Shown here: piece after piece, positions 1 through 8,834 of the stretch | Layout: each line of letters opens with the position of its first letter | Numbering within the stretch: the first letter of the stretch is position 1 | DNA from: CAWDMN01 sp963803155 | GTDB taxonomy: Bacteria > Acidobacteriota > Terriglobia > Versatilivoradales > Versatilivoraceae | Reading direction: 5' to 3' | Assembly: GCA_963803155.1 (NCBI GenBank) | Contig: CAWDMN010000002.1 | Span: 3,530 to 67,529 of the forward strand | DNA length: 64,000 bases | Position numbers and translations under genes: made by a program | The notes under the pieces: model-generated | Told to the model about the DNA's origin: nothing | Seen by the model: only the letters and a program-made list of their open reading frames with translations | Databases searched by the model: none

Positions 1-352
1 TCCGAGGAGCAGACTTGAAGAGCTGATGGAGCAGTGAACAGGAAATGTAATCGGAAAAAGGGGCCACTTTTTTACTGATTGATGGAGCCTGGCTCGTGGC
101 ACAACGAATTTGAACTTCCAAAATATGATTTAAAACCTTTGCGGATTGCGGCTCAGTCAAGTCAATGTCGATTTATGAAGAGTGTAATCCTGCTTTTGTA
201 GGATGGGCTAGCGCGGGGTGACAGCGGTCACCTCGTGTATTCCATGAGGCGTTGGACGTGGCGTCCCCGATGCGTTACGCTCTTCGAGCTAACCCGCCTT
301 TTGGCGGGCTAACGCATCCTTCAAAAAAATGCATTTGATACAAAGATCCAAG
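1..352. other. Intergenic stretch downstream of the sensor kinase
   Basis: No convincing gene is seen here. The stretch lies beyond the 3' end of the minus-strand kinase. Its right part, about 200-316, is GC-rich and palindromic, like other dispersed repeats in the window. The left part is AT-richer and shows no recognisable motif. Confidence 0.5.
271..316. repeat. Nested hairpin downstream of the kinase
   Basis: TGCGTTA at 271-277 pairs with TAACGCA at 310-316. Inside it CCCGCC (293-298) and GGCGGG (303-308) form a second stem with a TTTT loop. No T-tract follows on the minus strand, so this may be a repeat relic rather than a classic rho-independent terminator for the kinase gene. Confidence 0.4.
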
Positions 353-3300
353 TTAGTCGTTTTCTCCCAGTATTTGCAGGACTGTCTCGATAGTCTCCGT
401 CAACTCGTCGAAGCGAATAGGTTTGGCCACATACTCATCCATGCCCGCATTCAAACAAATCTCCTTGTCTCCCTGCAGTGCATGGGCAGTCATGGCGATG
501 ATCGGGATCCGGTGCCGAGGCGGGCGTGCAGAAGGCCACGGAGCGATTTCCCCATTGCGCATTTGCTGCTCCATCCGCCGAATTGCAGCCGCGGCTTCCA
601 ACCCATCCATTTCCGGCATTTGAACATCCATCAGGATCAGGTCATGTTTTCCCCGGGCCAGAGCCGCCAATACTTCTTTCCCATTGGTGACGGCAGATAC
701 TCGATGTCCCTGTTTTTGCAACATTCGTATGGCCAGAGTTTGATTGACGGGATTATCTTCGGCTAACAAAATGTGGAGTGGATGATTGGATTTTTGCCGG
801 GCCTGGCTCTCCCGCAACATGTGGCGCGTGATGGGGGAGGACTTGGGCGCCTCGATTTCATCTCCCGGCTTTTCAGTTAAGACTTTGATGATGGCGCTGT
901 GCAAATAGGCAGGGTAGACAGGTTTGGTTAAATAGGCAGAAATGCCCAATTGCCGGCAACGGGCGACATCTCCGCGCTGTCCAACGGAGGTCAGCATCAC
1001 AATCTGACAGGTGGCAAGCTGAGGGTGCTGTTTGATATGTTCCGTCAGGGAAAATCCATCCATTTCCGGCATATGAAAATCCAAAACTACGAGCGGAAAA
1101 GGAGTCCCATTCCGATTGGCTTGTTCCAATAAATGGAGGGCCATCCTGCCATTTTCGGCGGATTTCGGCTGCATCTGCCACCGTGCCAGCCAATCCTCGA
1201 GAATGCGCCTATTGGTGGCATTATCATCCACGACTAAAACAGGCAGGTCTCGCAAGTCAATTGAAGCGGGAATTTCCGTTTTATTCGGGGCTTCCGGTTG
1301 AATTCCAAATCGGCCTGTAAAATGGAACGTACTCCCCTGCTTCTCCTTGCTTTCCAACCAAATCTTGCCTTCCATCAAGTGGACGAGTTGTGTAGAGATG
1401 GCCAAACCCAAACCGGTTCCGCCATAACGCCGTGTGGTGGATCCATCAGCTTGAGTGAAAGGAGCAAAAATGGAGCGCTGTTTTTCAAGCGGGACTCCAA
1501 TTCCAGTGTCTTTCACCGAAAAGCGCAGCCAGCAATCTGTCTTCTTCTTTGGGGCAGAGGCCAAGGGGGAAGACTTGAGATCCACCATCCCGGCCGGTTC
1601 ATTCGCTTCTCCTTCAGGATGCCACAGGCCGACTTCCAGCATGACTTCCCCTTTGGAAGTGAATTTGATGGCATTGCCGATCAAGTTGACTAAGACCTGT
1701 CGCAAGCGCCCGGGATCTCCGACCAATCCCTCCGGAACGTCCGGAAGCACGTGCCACAACAACTCCAACTCTTTCTCGGCTGCTTTCAGACTCAGAGTCA
1801 TAATGGTGTGGTTCAAGCATTCCATCAAATCGAACTCGATCGGATCCAACTCGAGTTTCCCCGCTTCAATTTTCGAGAAATCGAGAATGTCATTCAACAA
1901 GGAGAGAAGGGAGTCAGCGGAAACTTTAACAGCCATGAGACCTTCATGCTGATCGGGAGTGAGTTCCGAATCCAGCATGAGGCTGGTCATCCCAATAATT
2001 CCATTCATCGGCGTGCGAATTTCATGACTCATGTTGGCCAAAAATTCGCTCTTGGCCCGGCTGGCCGATTCCGCGGCACTCTTGGACAGCTGCAATGCCA
2101 TTTCCGCTTGTTGGCGGATTTTGACCTCTTCGCGCAGTTCGCAAGTCCGCTTGTCCACCAACCGAGAGAGCTTCCTCTCTCGCTCCTCGAGGTGGTTAAT
2201 ACGCAACCGGTGAACGGCAAAGCCCGCCAAGAGTCCTCCCATAACCACGAGAAAGTAGAAAAAAGGAGTCTGATAATAATGGGGCTTGAGATAGAAGCTG
2301 GCCGAGGCGGAGGTCCAATTACCCAGGTTGGTTTGCGATGCCGCTATAATTCGAAAATGGTATTCCCCAGGTGGCAGGTTGGTGAAAATAGCCGTGCGCC
2401 GGCGAGTTTCGACCCAGTCTTTGTCGTATCCTTCCAACCTGTAGCGATAGACGATTTTTTCCGGATCAAGCAAGTTTACCGCGGCATATTGAATCTCGAC
2501 ATTCCCCTTTCCCGGAGAAACAAGCAAAGTCCCCTTCCGAGGCAATATTTGGCCATCGGCTCTTACTTGTTCGATCTGCAAGGAGAAGGCCCGGCTTTCC
2601 AGCTTGACCTTGGCCGGATCAACAACGGCCACCCCCTTGCTGGTCGCAAACCAAAGCCGTCCGTCTTCGCCTTTCCAGCCCGCCGGCTGATTTTCACAAC
2701 CGCATTCGCTGGTCGCCATGCCATCGCTCATGCCATAGGCAATCGAGTTGATGCGGGACACTTTTTTATTGGCAAAATCCTCCAGCTCTTTTTTGCTGAC
2801 TCGAAAAATTCCCCGCCCACTGCTCATCCACAAAAAGCCGCTGGAATCTTCCAAAATCTCGCATACCGAATCGACGTAAAGCCCATCCTCAACCCGGTAG
2901 GCCGTGAAAACTCCTTCATTCATTCGGGTCAGCCCCGCGTCAGTGCCGATCCAAAGCACTTGATCCGCGTCCTCATATAATGCCAGCACCCGATTGCTGG
3001 CGAGTCCCTGCGGCATGGTAAAGACGGAAAAAAGGCCACCCTGATATCGGAAAAGTCCCGCGTTTTCCGTCCCAGCCCAAAGCGCCCCATTCTTGCTTTC
3101 AATCAAGCATCGGATGGAAGCTTCCGGATGCCCCGTCTGATTGGAAAGGGATGTGATCGTGTCATTCTTGAACCGGTTTAATCCGCTGCTGGTTCCCAGC
3201 CAAAGGGTTCCGTCTTTCGTCTGGCAAAAGGTCCGGACATCATTGCTCAACAATCCCTGCCGAAGCGTAAAAACGGCAAACTGACGATTGAAAATCCGAT

Positions 3301-4633
3301 TGACACCCTTCTCTCCGGCGCCAATCCACAAGCTGCCATCGCGGCTTTCAAATACCGAATTAATGGTCTCGTTGAGGAGGCCGTCGCGGGGAGTCAAAAC
3401 GGTAATTTTTCCGTCTTTCAGCCGGTTCAATCCACCTCCTTCGGTTCCCATCCAAAGGCTTCCATCCCGGCTTCCATAGACACATTTGACATCTTCGTTC
3501 GATAGCCCTTCCCTTTTGGTAAAGGAAGTGACCACTCCGTCTTTCAGACGGTTCAGACCGCCTCCCCGCGTGCCAATCCAAAGGCTCCCCTCTTTGTCCT
3601 CGAAGAGTGAAAGGATGTAATCGCTCGAAAGGCCGTCCGCGGTGGTATATGAGCGGAACCGGCCAGATTGAAAGCGAGCCAGGCCTCCTCCCATTGTGCC
3701 GGCCCAGAGATTTCCACCGCGGTCTTTGCAGATAGACCAGACATCCTTGTCCAGCAGTCCCTGTTTCACACTAAACGCGGTGAAACGCCCCTGGGTCAGC
3801 TGATCTACGCCTCCGCCGTCAGTGCCAATCCAGAGGCTGCCATCGTCGTCTTCAAAAAATGACATGCCATCGTTGTCGGACATTCCCTGTTCAATTCCGA
3901 AATGGACAATCTTTCCATTTTGAAATTGGTCGACTCCGTTGTCGGTGCCGATCCACAATCTCCCTGCCTTGTCTTCGAAGAGCGAGTAGATCCAATTGCT
4001 GCATAATCCATTTTGGGTGGTAAAAGAGGTAAATTCCCCGTTCGCCCAACGATTGAGACCTCCACCATGAGTGCCGATCCAGAGATGCCCCTCCCGGCTC
4101 AAACAGAGGGAGGAGACCTCTTGAGCGGAGAGTCCTTCCTTCGCGGTAAAACTTGCGAACTTGTCCCCCGACATTTTCACGAGCCCCCCATTGGTTCCAA
4201 TCCAAAGGGTTCCATCCGGCAAAGCCACGAGAGCCGCGATTGAATTATCAATGAGACCGGGTGAATTTCTTTTGTCGAAAACAGTGAAGCGGATTCCGTC
4301 AAAGCGGGCCAATCCAGCCGGAGTTCCAAGCCAGAGGAAGCCGTCAGGAGTCTGGGCGATTGCGGTGATTGTATTCTGGGGAAGGCCGTTCTGGGTCTGC
4401 CAGACTTGATGGACGTATTGGCTGAAGGCCTTGGTGCGATCCAATCCGAACAGGAACACTCCGGAAAAACAGCTGACGATCAAGAGGATAATTGTGCGGC
4501 AAAAAACGCTGGAAAATCGTAGAATTGGACAGCACGGCATGCTTATTTTAGGGAACTCGTTTCTCCGGCTGGCCACTCTCGAAGGGAATGCCAAACGGTA
4601 CGGGGTTTCTGATAGCCACTGAAGAATCAACAT
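353..4633 (-). CDS. Hybrid sensor histidine kinase with two-component propellers and two receiver domains
   Basis: This 1,426-residue one-component-style sensor is anchored in the inner membrane. After an N-terminal hydrophobic segment (about 47-65) come about 14 propeller blades (about 70-650) marked by LWIGT-type motifs, enough for two seven-bladed propellers. A Y_Y_Y domain (about 700-775) and one membrane helix (about 785-807) follow. The cytoplasmic part has a HisKA domain with SHEIRTPMNG (His near 868), a HATPase, and two receiver domains whose phospho-acceptor Asp lie near 1183 (FHMPEMDG) and 1333 (VQMPEMDG). No DNA-binding domain follows, unlike classic Bacteroides HTCS, so the output partner must lie elsewhere. 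The ATG at 4633 has GAGGA eight bases upstream. A later Met at 4540 lacks a ribosome site. Sensing a glycan breakdown product is an inference from the sensor type and the nearby glycosidases. Confidence 0.93.
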   Translation of the reverse strand: MLILQWLSETPYRLAFPSRVASRRNEFPKISMPCCPILRFSSVFCRTIILLIVSCFSGVFLFGLDRTKAFSQYVHQVWQTQNGLPQNTITAIAQTPDGFLWLGTPAGLARFDGIRFTVFDKRNSPGLIDNSIAALVALPDGTLWIGTNGGLVKMSGDKFASFTAKEGLSAQEVSSLCLSREGHLWIGTHGGGLNRWANGEFTSFTTQNGLCSNWIYSLFEDKAGRLWIGTDNGVDQFQNGKIVHFGIEQGMSDNDGMSFFEDDDGSLWIGTDGGGVDQLTQGRFTAFSVKQGLLDKDVWSICKDRGGNLWAGTMGGGLARFQSGRFRSYTTADGLSSDYILSLFEDKEGSLWIGTRGGGLNRLKDGVVTSFTKREGLSNEDVKCVYGSRDGSLWMGTEGGGLNRLKDGKITVLTPRDGLLNETINSVFESRDGSLWIGAGEKGVNRIFNRQFAVFTLRQGLLSNDVRTFCQTKDGTLWLGTSSGLNRFKNDTITSLSNQTGHPEASIRCLIESKNGALWAGTENAGLFRYQGGLFSVFTMPQGLASNRVLALYEDADQVLWIGTDAGLTRMNEGVFTAYRVEDGLYVDSVCEILEDSSGFLWMSSGRGIFRVSKKELEDFANKKVSRINSIAYGMSDGMATSECGCENQPAGWKGEDGRLWFATSKGVAVVDPAKVKLESRAFSLQIEQVRADGQILPRKGTLLVSPGKGNVEIQYAAVNLLDPEKIVYRYRLEGYDKDWVETRRRTAIFTNLPPGEYHFRIIAASQTNLGNWTSASASFYLKPHYYQTPFFYFLVVMGGLLAGFAVHRLRINHLEERERKLSRLVDKRTCELREEVKIRQQAEMALQLSKSAAESASRAKSEFLANMSHEIRTPMNGIIGMTSLMLDSELTPDQHEGLMAVKVSADSLLSLLNDILDFSKIEAGKLELDPIEFDLMECLNHTIMTLSLKAAEKELELLWHVLPDVPEGLVGDPGRLRQVLVNLIGNAIKFTSKGEVMLEVGLWHPEGEANEPAGMVDLKSSPLASAPKKKTDCWLRFSVKDTGIGVPLEKQRSIFAPFTQADGSTTRRYGGTGLGLAISTQLVHLMEGKIWLESKEKQGSTFHFTGRFGIQPEAPNKTEIPASIDLRDLPVLVVDDNATNRRILEDWLARWQMQPKSAENGRMALHLLEQANRNGTPFPLVVLDFHMPEMDGFSLTEHIKQHPQLATCQIVMLTSVGQRGDVARCRQLGISAYLTKPVYPAYLHSAIIKVLTEKPGDEIEAPKSSPITRHMLRESQARQKSNHPLHILLAEDNPVNQTLAIRMLQKQGHRVSAVTNGKEVLAALARGKHDLILMDVQMPEMDGLEAAAAIRRMEQQMRNGEIAPWPSARPPRHRIPIIAMTAHALQGDKEICLNAGMDEYVAKPIRFDELTETIETVLQILGEND

Positions 4634-4734
4634 CTAGTTCGTCCTCATCGTTGTTATCGGACAAATGCCATGAATTCTTCACGGGATTTGTTCGGAACTT
4701 AGCTATAAAAATACTTGGGACAGGAGACATTACC

Positions 4735-5667
4735 ATGACTGATCTATCTCGCCGAAATTTCATTCAAACCGCCGCTCTCACGGGTGCGGGGATGACCCTC
4801 TTGCCAGAATTGGGCGATGCTGCTCCAGGCAAGCCCACATTGGGGGATCCCTTGCAGGACATGCCAGTGGGTATTATTTCCAATGCCAATAATCCCGAAG
4901 TGGAGTTGGCCTATGTCAAAAAGCTTGGCTTCAAGGTATGTCAGCTGGGAATCGATGGTTACTCCTCACCCTTAGCTAGCCGTGTGAAACAAGCGCTCCG
5001 GCAAAATGGCTTGCAGCCAACCTCACTCATTTGTGGAGGACCGGGACCAGAAGTGTATGACTTTTACCAGGGACCCGCCACCATCGGCCTGGTTCCCCGC
5101 AAGTATCGCAAAGAGCGAATCGCCCGGTTCAAGCAGGGGATTGACTTTTGCCGGGAAGCCGGAATTCCGGCCGTGCAGGGACATTTCGGTTTTATTCCAG
5201 AAAATCCCGGAGACCCACTTTATTCGGAGTTCATCGCTGTTGTTAAAGAAGTCGCTGGCTATGCCAAGGAACGCGGAATTGTCGTAGGTTTTGAGACAGG
5301 CCAAGAGACTCCCGTAACTTTGCTTCGAGCCATCGAGGATACTGGGACTGGCAATCTTTTTGTAAATTACGATGTAGCGAACCTGATCTTATATGGCAAG
5401 GCAAATCCTCTGGACGGGCTGGAGGTGATCGGCAAACACGTCAGATCGCTTCACGCCAAAGATGGATTCTATCCCACCAACCCGCGGGAGTTAGGCAAGG
5501 AGGCGCCCGTGGGGAAAGGGAAAGTCAACTTCCCGGGCATTATTCGCAAACTGAAGGAACTAAAATTCAAAGGGCATATCATCATTGAATATGAGTTGGG
5601 CCCTCAGGCCGCTGGCTATTTAGCTCAAACCAAGCAATATCTGGAACAATTGATTAGAACCGCATGA
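4735..5667 (+). CDS. Tat-exported sugar phosphate isomerase/epimerase-like TIM-barrel protein
   Basis: This 310-residue protein belongs to the xylose-isomerase-like/AP-endonuclease-2 TIM-barrel superfamily. It starts with a Tat signal (SRRNFIQTAALTGAG), so it probably acts outside the cytoplasm. Likely metal-site segments are GFETGQE, VNYDVAN, SLHAKDG and IIEYE, matching the usual Glu/Asp/His/Glu pattern. The start at 4735 is chosen because AGGAG lies eight bases upstream and it places the Tat motif at residues 5-8. The reading frame is open further upstream to 4588, but that part is in the kinase leader region. It is divergent from the kinase, so the two may share regulation. The substrate is not known. 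Members of this family in carbohydrate loci isomerise or epimerise keto-sugars. Confidence 0.85.
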   Translation: MTDLSRRNFIQTAALTGAGMTLLPELGDAAPGKPTLGDPLQDMPVGIISNANNPEVELAYVKKLGFKVCQLGIDGYSSPLASRVKQALRQNGLQPTSLICGGPGPEVYDFYQGPATIGLVPRKYRKERIARFKQGIDFCREAGIPAVQGHFGFIPENPGDPLYSEFIAVVKEVAGYAKERGIVVGFETGQETPVTLLRAIEDTGTGNLFVNYDVANLILYGKANPLDGLEVIGKHVRSLHAKDGFYPTNPRELGKEAPVGKGKVNFPGIIRKLKELKFKGHIIIEYELGPQAAGYLAQTKQYLEQLIRTA

Positions 5668-5915
5668 CCGGGGCAGTTCACGGGATATGAATGCCTTCGA
5701 GTGGGGAGGATATCGTTGGGGGGGGGCGACTGCATGCCTGGCTGGTCTGCTTGAGCAGCAAACGTCGGCGATATTGAGTCAAGTATTGAATTGGGAGCCA
5801 GCAGGTTCATGTAATCCGAGAGGAGGTCTCGCCAAACTGAATATGCTCTTTGTCTAAATGGCACACGGGGGTGAAGGATCAAGCATCTGATTGCCATCAC
5901 CCCGCGAGACCGTAA

Positions 5916-6980
5916 TTAGGAAAAAAATCGCCGGGGATTGTCAATCAAAAGCATGTCAATTTCTTTCTTCGCAAAACCCGATTTCAACAGGTCCGGCAGA
6001 ACATCCGTCATCATGAAGGCATAGGTCCGTTTGGAGGCCTTGGGATCGAGAAATGGCTCATCCTCGGCTTCAAAAACGATTTCCCTCTTCTTCCATTCCC
6101 AGTTGCAGTCAATGGAAATCAGAAGGCGGTTGCCGCATCCCTGGTCACAGAGGGAGCGCATGAGAAATACCATGTCTTCCCAGGGGGTGTAGTAATTCTG
6201 CCTGAAATTATTAAAAAGCAGATAGCCCCCCTCCCTGGCGATGGAGAGAAACTCCTGTAGCATCTGGGTGCGGTCGCGCCCTCCCCAACCCGACACAGTC
6301 TCCACATGAGAGAAAAAAAGACGATTCGGATTTGCGCCCGCCTTTACCAGCAGATCGAATTGCTCCCGAGGTTTGTCCACGGCGTGGGTTGCAATCGGCG
6401 TCCCCAGAGATTTTTGAACCCGGGCGGCCGCCCGATAGACTTTTTTTTCCCAATCTGAATAGGGCGTGTTGCCCGCGGCCACCTTGATAATGCCAGCTCG
6501 AATCCCGCTCCCGTCTATGCCTTCGGCCACTTCTCGAACCATCCGCTCTTCCATCTGCTTCTCGTCGTCCATCTCCGCCATCCATTTCGGAACGCGGTTT
6601 CGAAGGTAAAATCCCGTGGATGCAATTATCTTAATCTTGGTTCGAGCTGCCACTTCCCGGTAGAGTCGAATGTCACGAAATGGAGTGAGATCTACAAGAG
6701 TGTCGATTCCGGATTTGGCCGCCTCATCCAAAAGCTTCACTGCAAAGTCAATGGAGGTTGTGCGAAGATCTTCAGGGATGTCGCCAAAGAGGAGATGCTC
6801 GTGCATGAGAGTTCTCCCCAAGCTTTTAGCGGCAATGAAGCCCTTCATCGTGGCGACCTGGCCTTTCCTGTTCCCTTTGGTGACAGCGGCAGAAAGTTGC
6901 TCTGAGTCCAAGATTTTGGCAAATAAATATCCGAATGCTGCGAGATTGTCACAGATAAAATTGCGGCGCGAAAAGGTCAT
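5916..6980 (-). CDS. Phosphotriesterase-family metal-dependent hydrolase, Tat-type leader
   Basis: This 354-residue amidohydrolase-fold protein resembles the phosphotriesterase/lactonase group. All six expected metal ligands are present: His60 and His62 in LMHEHLLFG, Lys166 in GIIKVAAG (the bridging carboxylated lysine), His199 in IATHAVD, His225 in SHVE and Asp291 in SIDCNW. The N-terminus has FSRRNFI, a Tat-like twin arginine, but the following hydrophobic stretch is weak, so export is uncertain. The ATG at 6980 has GGGAGA seven bases upstream. The family hydrolyses phosphotriesters or lactones. In a sugar-degrading locus a sugar-lactonase role is plausible but unproven. Confidence 0.85.
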   Translation of the reverse strand: MTFSRRNFICDNLAAFGYLFAKILDSEQLSAAVTKGNRKGQVATMKGFIAAKSLGRTLMHEHLLFGDIPEDLRTTSIDFAVKLLDEAAKSGIDTLVDLTPFRDIRLYREVAARTKIKIIASTGFYLRNRVPKWMAEMDDEKQMEERMVREVAEGIDGSGIRAGIIKVAAGNTPYSDWEKKVYRAAARVQKSLGTPIATHAVDKPREQFDLLVKAGANPNRLFFSHVETVSGWGGRDRTQMLQEFLSIAREGGYLLFNNFRQNYYTPWEDMVFLMRSLCDQGCGNRLLISIDCNWEWKKREIVFEAEDEPFLDPKASKRTYAFMMTDVLPDLLKSGFAKKEIDMLLIDNPRRFFS

Positions 6981-7110
6981 ATTTTATTCTCCCGAAAAAG
7001 TTGTGTTATTCTCGAATATTGCTCATTTCGATCGTTGCACACTCAAAACATACCGGTCCCCTCCCATCATGGAATCCTGATTCCCGGACAGCCCAAAAAA
7101 AAGTTTAGAA

Positions 7111-7416
7111 TCACTTGATCCATCCGATATGAAAGCACCTGTCCCTATTCCTTTCCACTTTGTAGCTGCAAATCTGGAATTTCAAACTAATTTGCATCTC
7201 ATTGGTCCTGCCGTGATTCATAAAACCGACTTTCCGACGAGAATGTGAGGCCCGTTGCGAAAGCTGCCTTGCCTCCTCAGCACGCTGGAAAAAGTAGCCT
7301 CGCCGCCAGGGATCTGAGAGTTGGCCAACGGGGGTAAGGGGTCGGGTCAGGAAATGGGCGTTAAGTGGAAATTTTCCATCGAGAACCTCCAGCTTTCTTG
7401 CCTTTGTCGTGCTCAT
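7111..7416 (-). CDS. Possible small hypothetical protein coupled to the CDF transporter
   Basis: This 101-codon frame begins with an ATG that overlaps the stop of the cation efflux gene in an ATGA junction (7413-7416), as expected for translational coupling. The product is basic and rich in Arg and Ser, with no membrane segment, signal or familiar motif. Its composition is not typical of a folded protein. It may be spurious, with the ATGA overlap arising by chance. Confidence 0.3.
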   Translation of the reverse strand: MSTTKARKLEVLDGKFPLNAHFLTRPLTPVGQLSDPWRRGYFFQRAEEARQLSQRASHSRRKVGFMNHGRTNEMQISLKFQICSYKVERNRDRCFHIGWIK

Positions 7417-8321
7417 TCCTTGGCATTCGGGGATGAAGAAGGGGACCTAGACGGTTCTATATGGACAAGGACATCGGCCACCCAAGGAAGCCTTTCCCGA
7501 ATTCTGAATCGGGCTTGAGTAGCAATTTCGTGTGAATCCTTGACCGTCAGATTCGGGTCCACCTCCAAGTGGATGTCGACGTGGTAGTGCAAGCCTGTCT
7601 TTCGAGCAAAACACTTTTCAACGCCCCGGACTCTGGGCATTTCTTCAGTCAGGCGCCGGAGATCCGCCATCATCTCCTCATTCGGCATGGTGTCCATCAA
7701 TTCCAAAGAGGTGTCGCGAACCACGCGAATCCCCGTGATGATGACGATGATGCCAACGATAATGCCGCCATAGTGATCGGCCGCCAAATAGCTGACGGGA
7801 TCATAAAGGGTCAAACCCAAAGCAATCAAAGCAGCCAGCGCGGAAAGGATATCCACGGCATCATTCCAGGCATCAGCAACTAAAGCCGCACTAGAAATCA
7901 TTCGGCCATAATGGAACTTAAACCAGGACAGGAGACTCTTGACCAAAATGGATCCAAACAAGGGAATAATGCTGTAAAGGCTCGGAGGAGCATGGCGATC
8001 CCCCACATTCTGCAAGGAATGGAAGCAGATTCCGCCCCCCCCAGCCATTAAGATCATCCCCACGGCGAAACCCATTAAGATTTCAAATCTTCCGTGCCCG
8101 TAAGGATGCTCTTCATCGGCTGGTTTGGAGGCCACCGTCATGCCAAGCCAAACCAAGGAGGAAGCCAAAACATCGCCGGCAAATTCCAGCCCAGCCGCAA
8201 AAACGGAGTTGGAACCGCCAATTAATCCCACCACGACGTTGGCAATGGAAAGGCTTCCACTTCCGACTATGCTTATAATGGCTAATCGTTTGCCAAGGGA
8301 GAACCGTTTCGAATCCTGCAA
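7413..8321 (-). CDS. Cation diffusion facilitator (CDF) family efflux transporter
   Basis: This 302-residue inner-membrane protein has about six membrane helices in the first 200 residues and a cytoplasmic ferredoxin-like C-terminal domain (about 205-290). The CDF signature HPYGHGRFE follows helix 2. Metal-site positions are E-x3-D in helix 2 (LEFAGDVL) and N-x3-D in helix 5 (ADAWNDAVD). The usual helix-5 His of zinc exporters is therefore Asn, which suggests a different metal preference. The C-terminal domain has HYHVDIHLEV, as in metal-sensing CDF tails. Initiation is at TTG (8321) because AGGAG stands about seven bases upstream and no in-frame ATG fits. It is unrelated in function to its carbohydrate-active neighbours. 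Confidence 0.88.
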   Translation of the reverse strand: MQDSKRFSLGKRLAIISIVGSGSLSIANVVVGLIGGSNSVFAAGLEFAGDVLASSLVWLGMTVASKPADEEHPYGHGRFEILMGFAVGMILMAGGGGICFHSLQNVGDRHAPPSLYSIIPLFGSILVKSLLSWFKFHYGRMISSAALVADAWNDAVDILSALAALIALGLTLYDPVSYLAADHYGGIIVGIIVIITGIRVVRDTSLELMDTMPNEEMMADLRRLTEEMPRVRGVEKCFARKTGLHYHVDIHLEVDPNLTVKDSHEIATQARFRIRERLPWVADVLVHIEPSRSPSSSPNAKE

Positions 8322-8403
8322 AAGCCAACTCCTTTAAGAGGAAGGAACGAGCCCATAAATATCTTAAAGATGCATCCAGCCAATCTCACCCGTCGAGCAC
8401 GGT

Positions 8404-8658
8404 TCACTTTTGTCGCACCACTTCAGAACTCCCCGGCAAATAAGGTTTGGGGGGAAACAGCGATATGGCAATAGAAACGGCAAGAATGATCCCGATAATC
8501 ATTAGGGAAATCCCGATTGGAAATTTATCATTCCGCGGGTTGTTCAGCCAAATCATTTTTAAACCGACAAACACTAAAAGACGGCCAAATTCTATTTCAA
8601 CTTCCCGCGCCGCCAGGAACTCCACATGCATTAATCGCGCAGCTGTGTCCAATATCAA
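8404..8658 (-). CDS. Possible small membrane protein
   Basis: The frame encodes 84 residues with one good membrane helix (GISLMIIGIILAVSIAISLF) and a second semi-hydrophobic segment before it (RLLVFVGLKMIWL). It starts at TTG with no ribosome-binding site. An internal ATG at 8631 has none either. It could be a real small membrane protein or the remnant of a longer one. No family is recognised. Confidence 0.35.
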   Translation of the reverse strand: MILDTAARLMHVEFLAAREVEIEFGRLLVFVGLKMIWLNNPRNDKFPIGISLMIIGIILAVSIAISLFPPKPYLPGSSEVVRQK

Positions 8659-8834
8659 GCGGAAAGGGAAAATATTGTTAAAAGGGGATTGTTCATTTTA
8701 TAGGCTAAATTCCATCATGACCGAATCAGAACGTTTGACTTTCAAACTTGAAAAGGGCATTAATTCAGGGAGACTATTCTATTAAGCTGAAGATAGAATG
8801 GCTTCACTAACAGGAGACTAGGAAATTCCACAAA

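Noticed and set aside
1751..2980. Long plus-strand open frame (409 codons)
   Set aside because: It lies wholly inside the histidine kinase gene on the other strand. Its translation has no family motif and the kinase frame is plainly coding.
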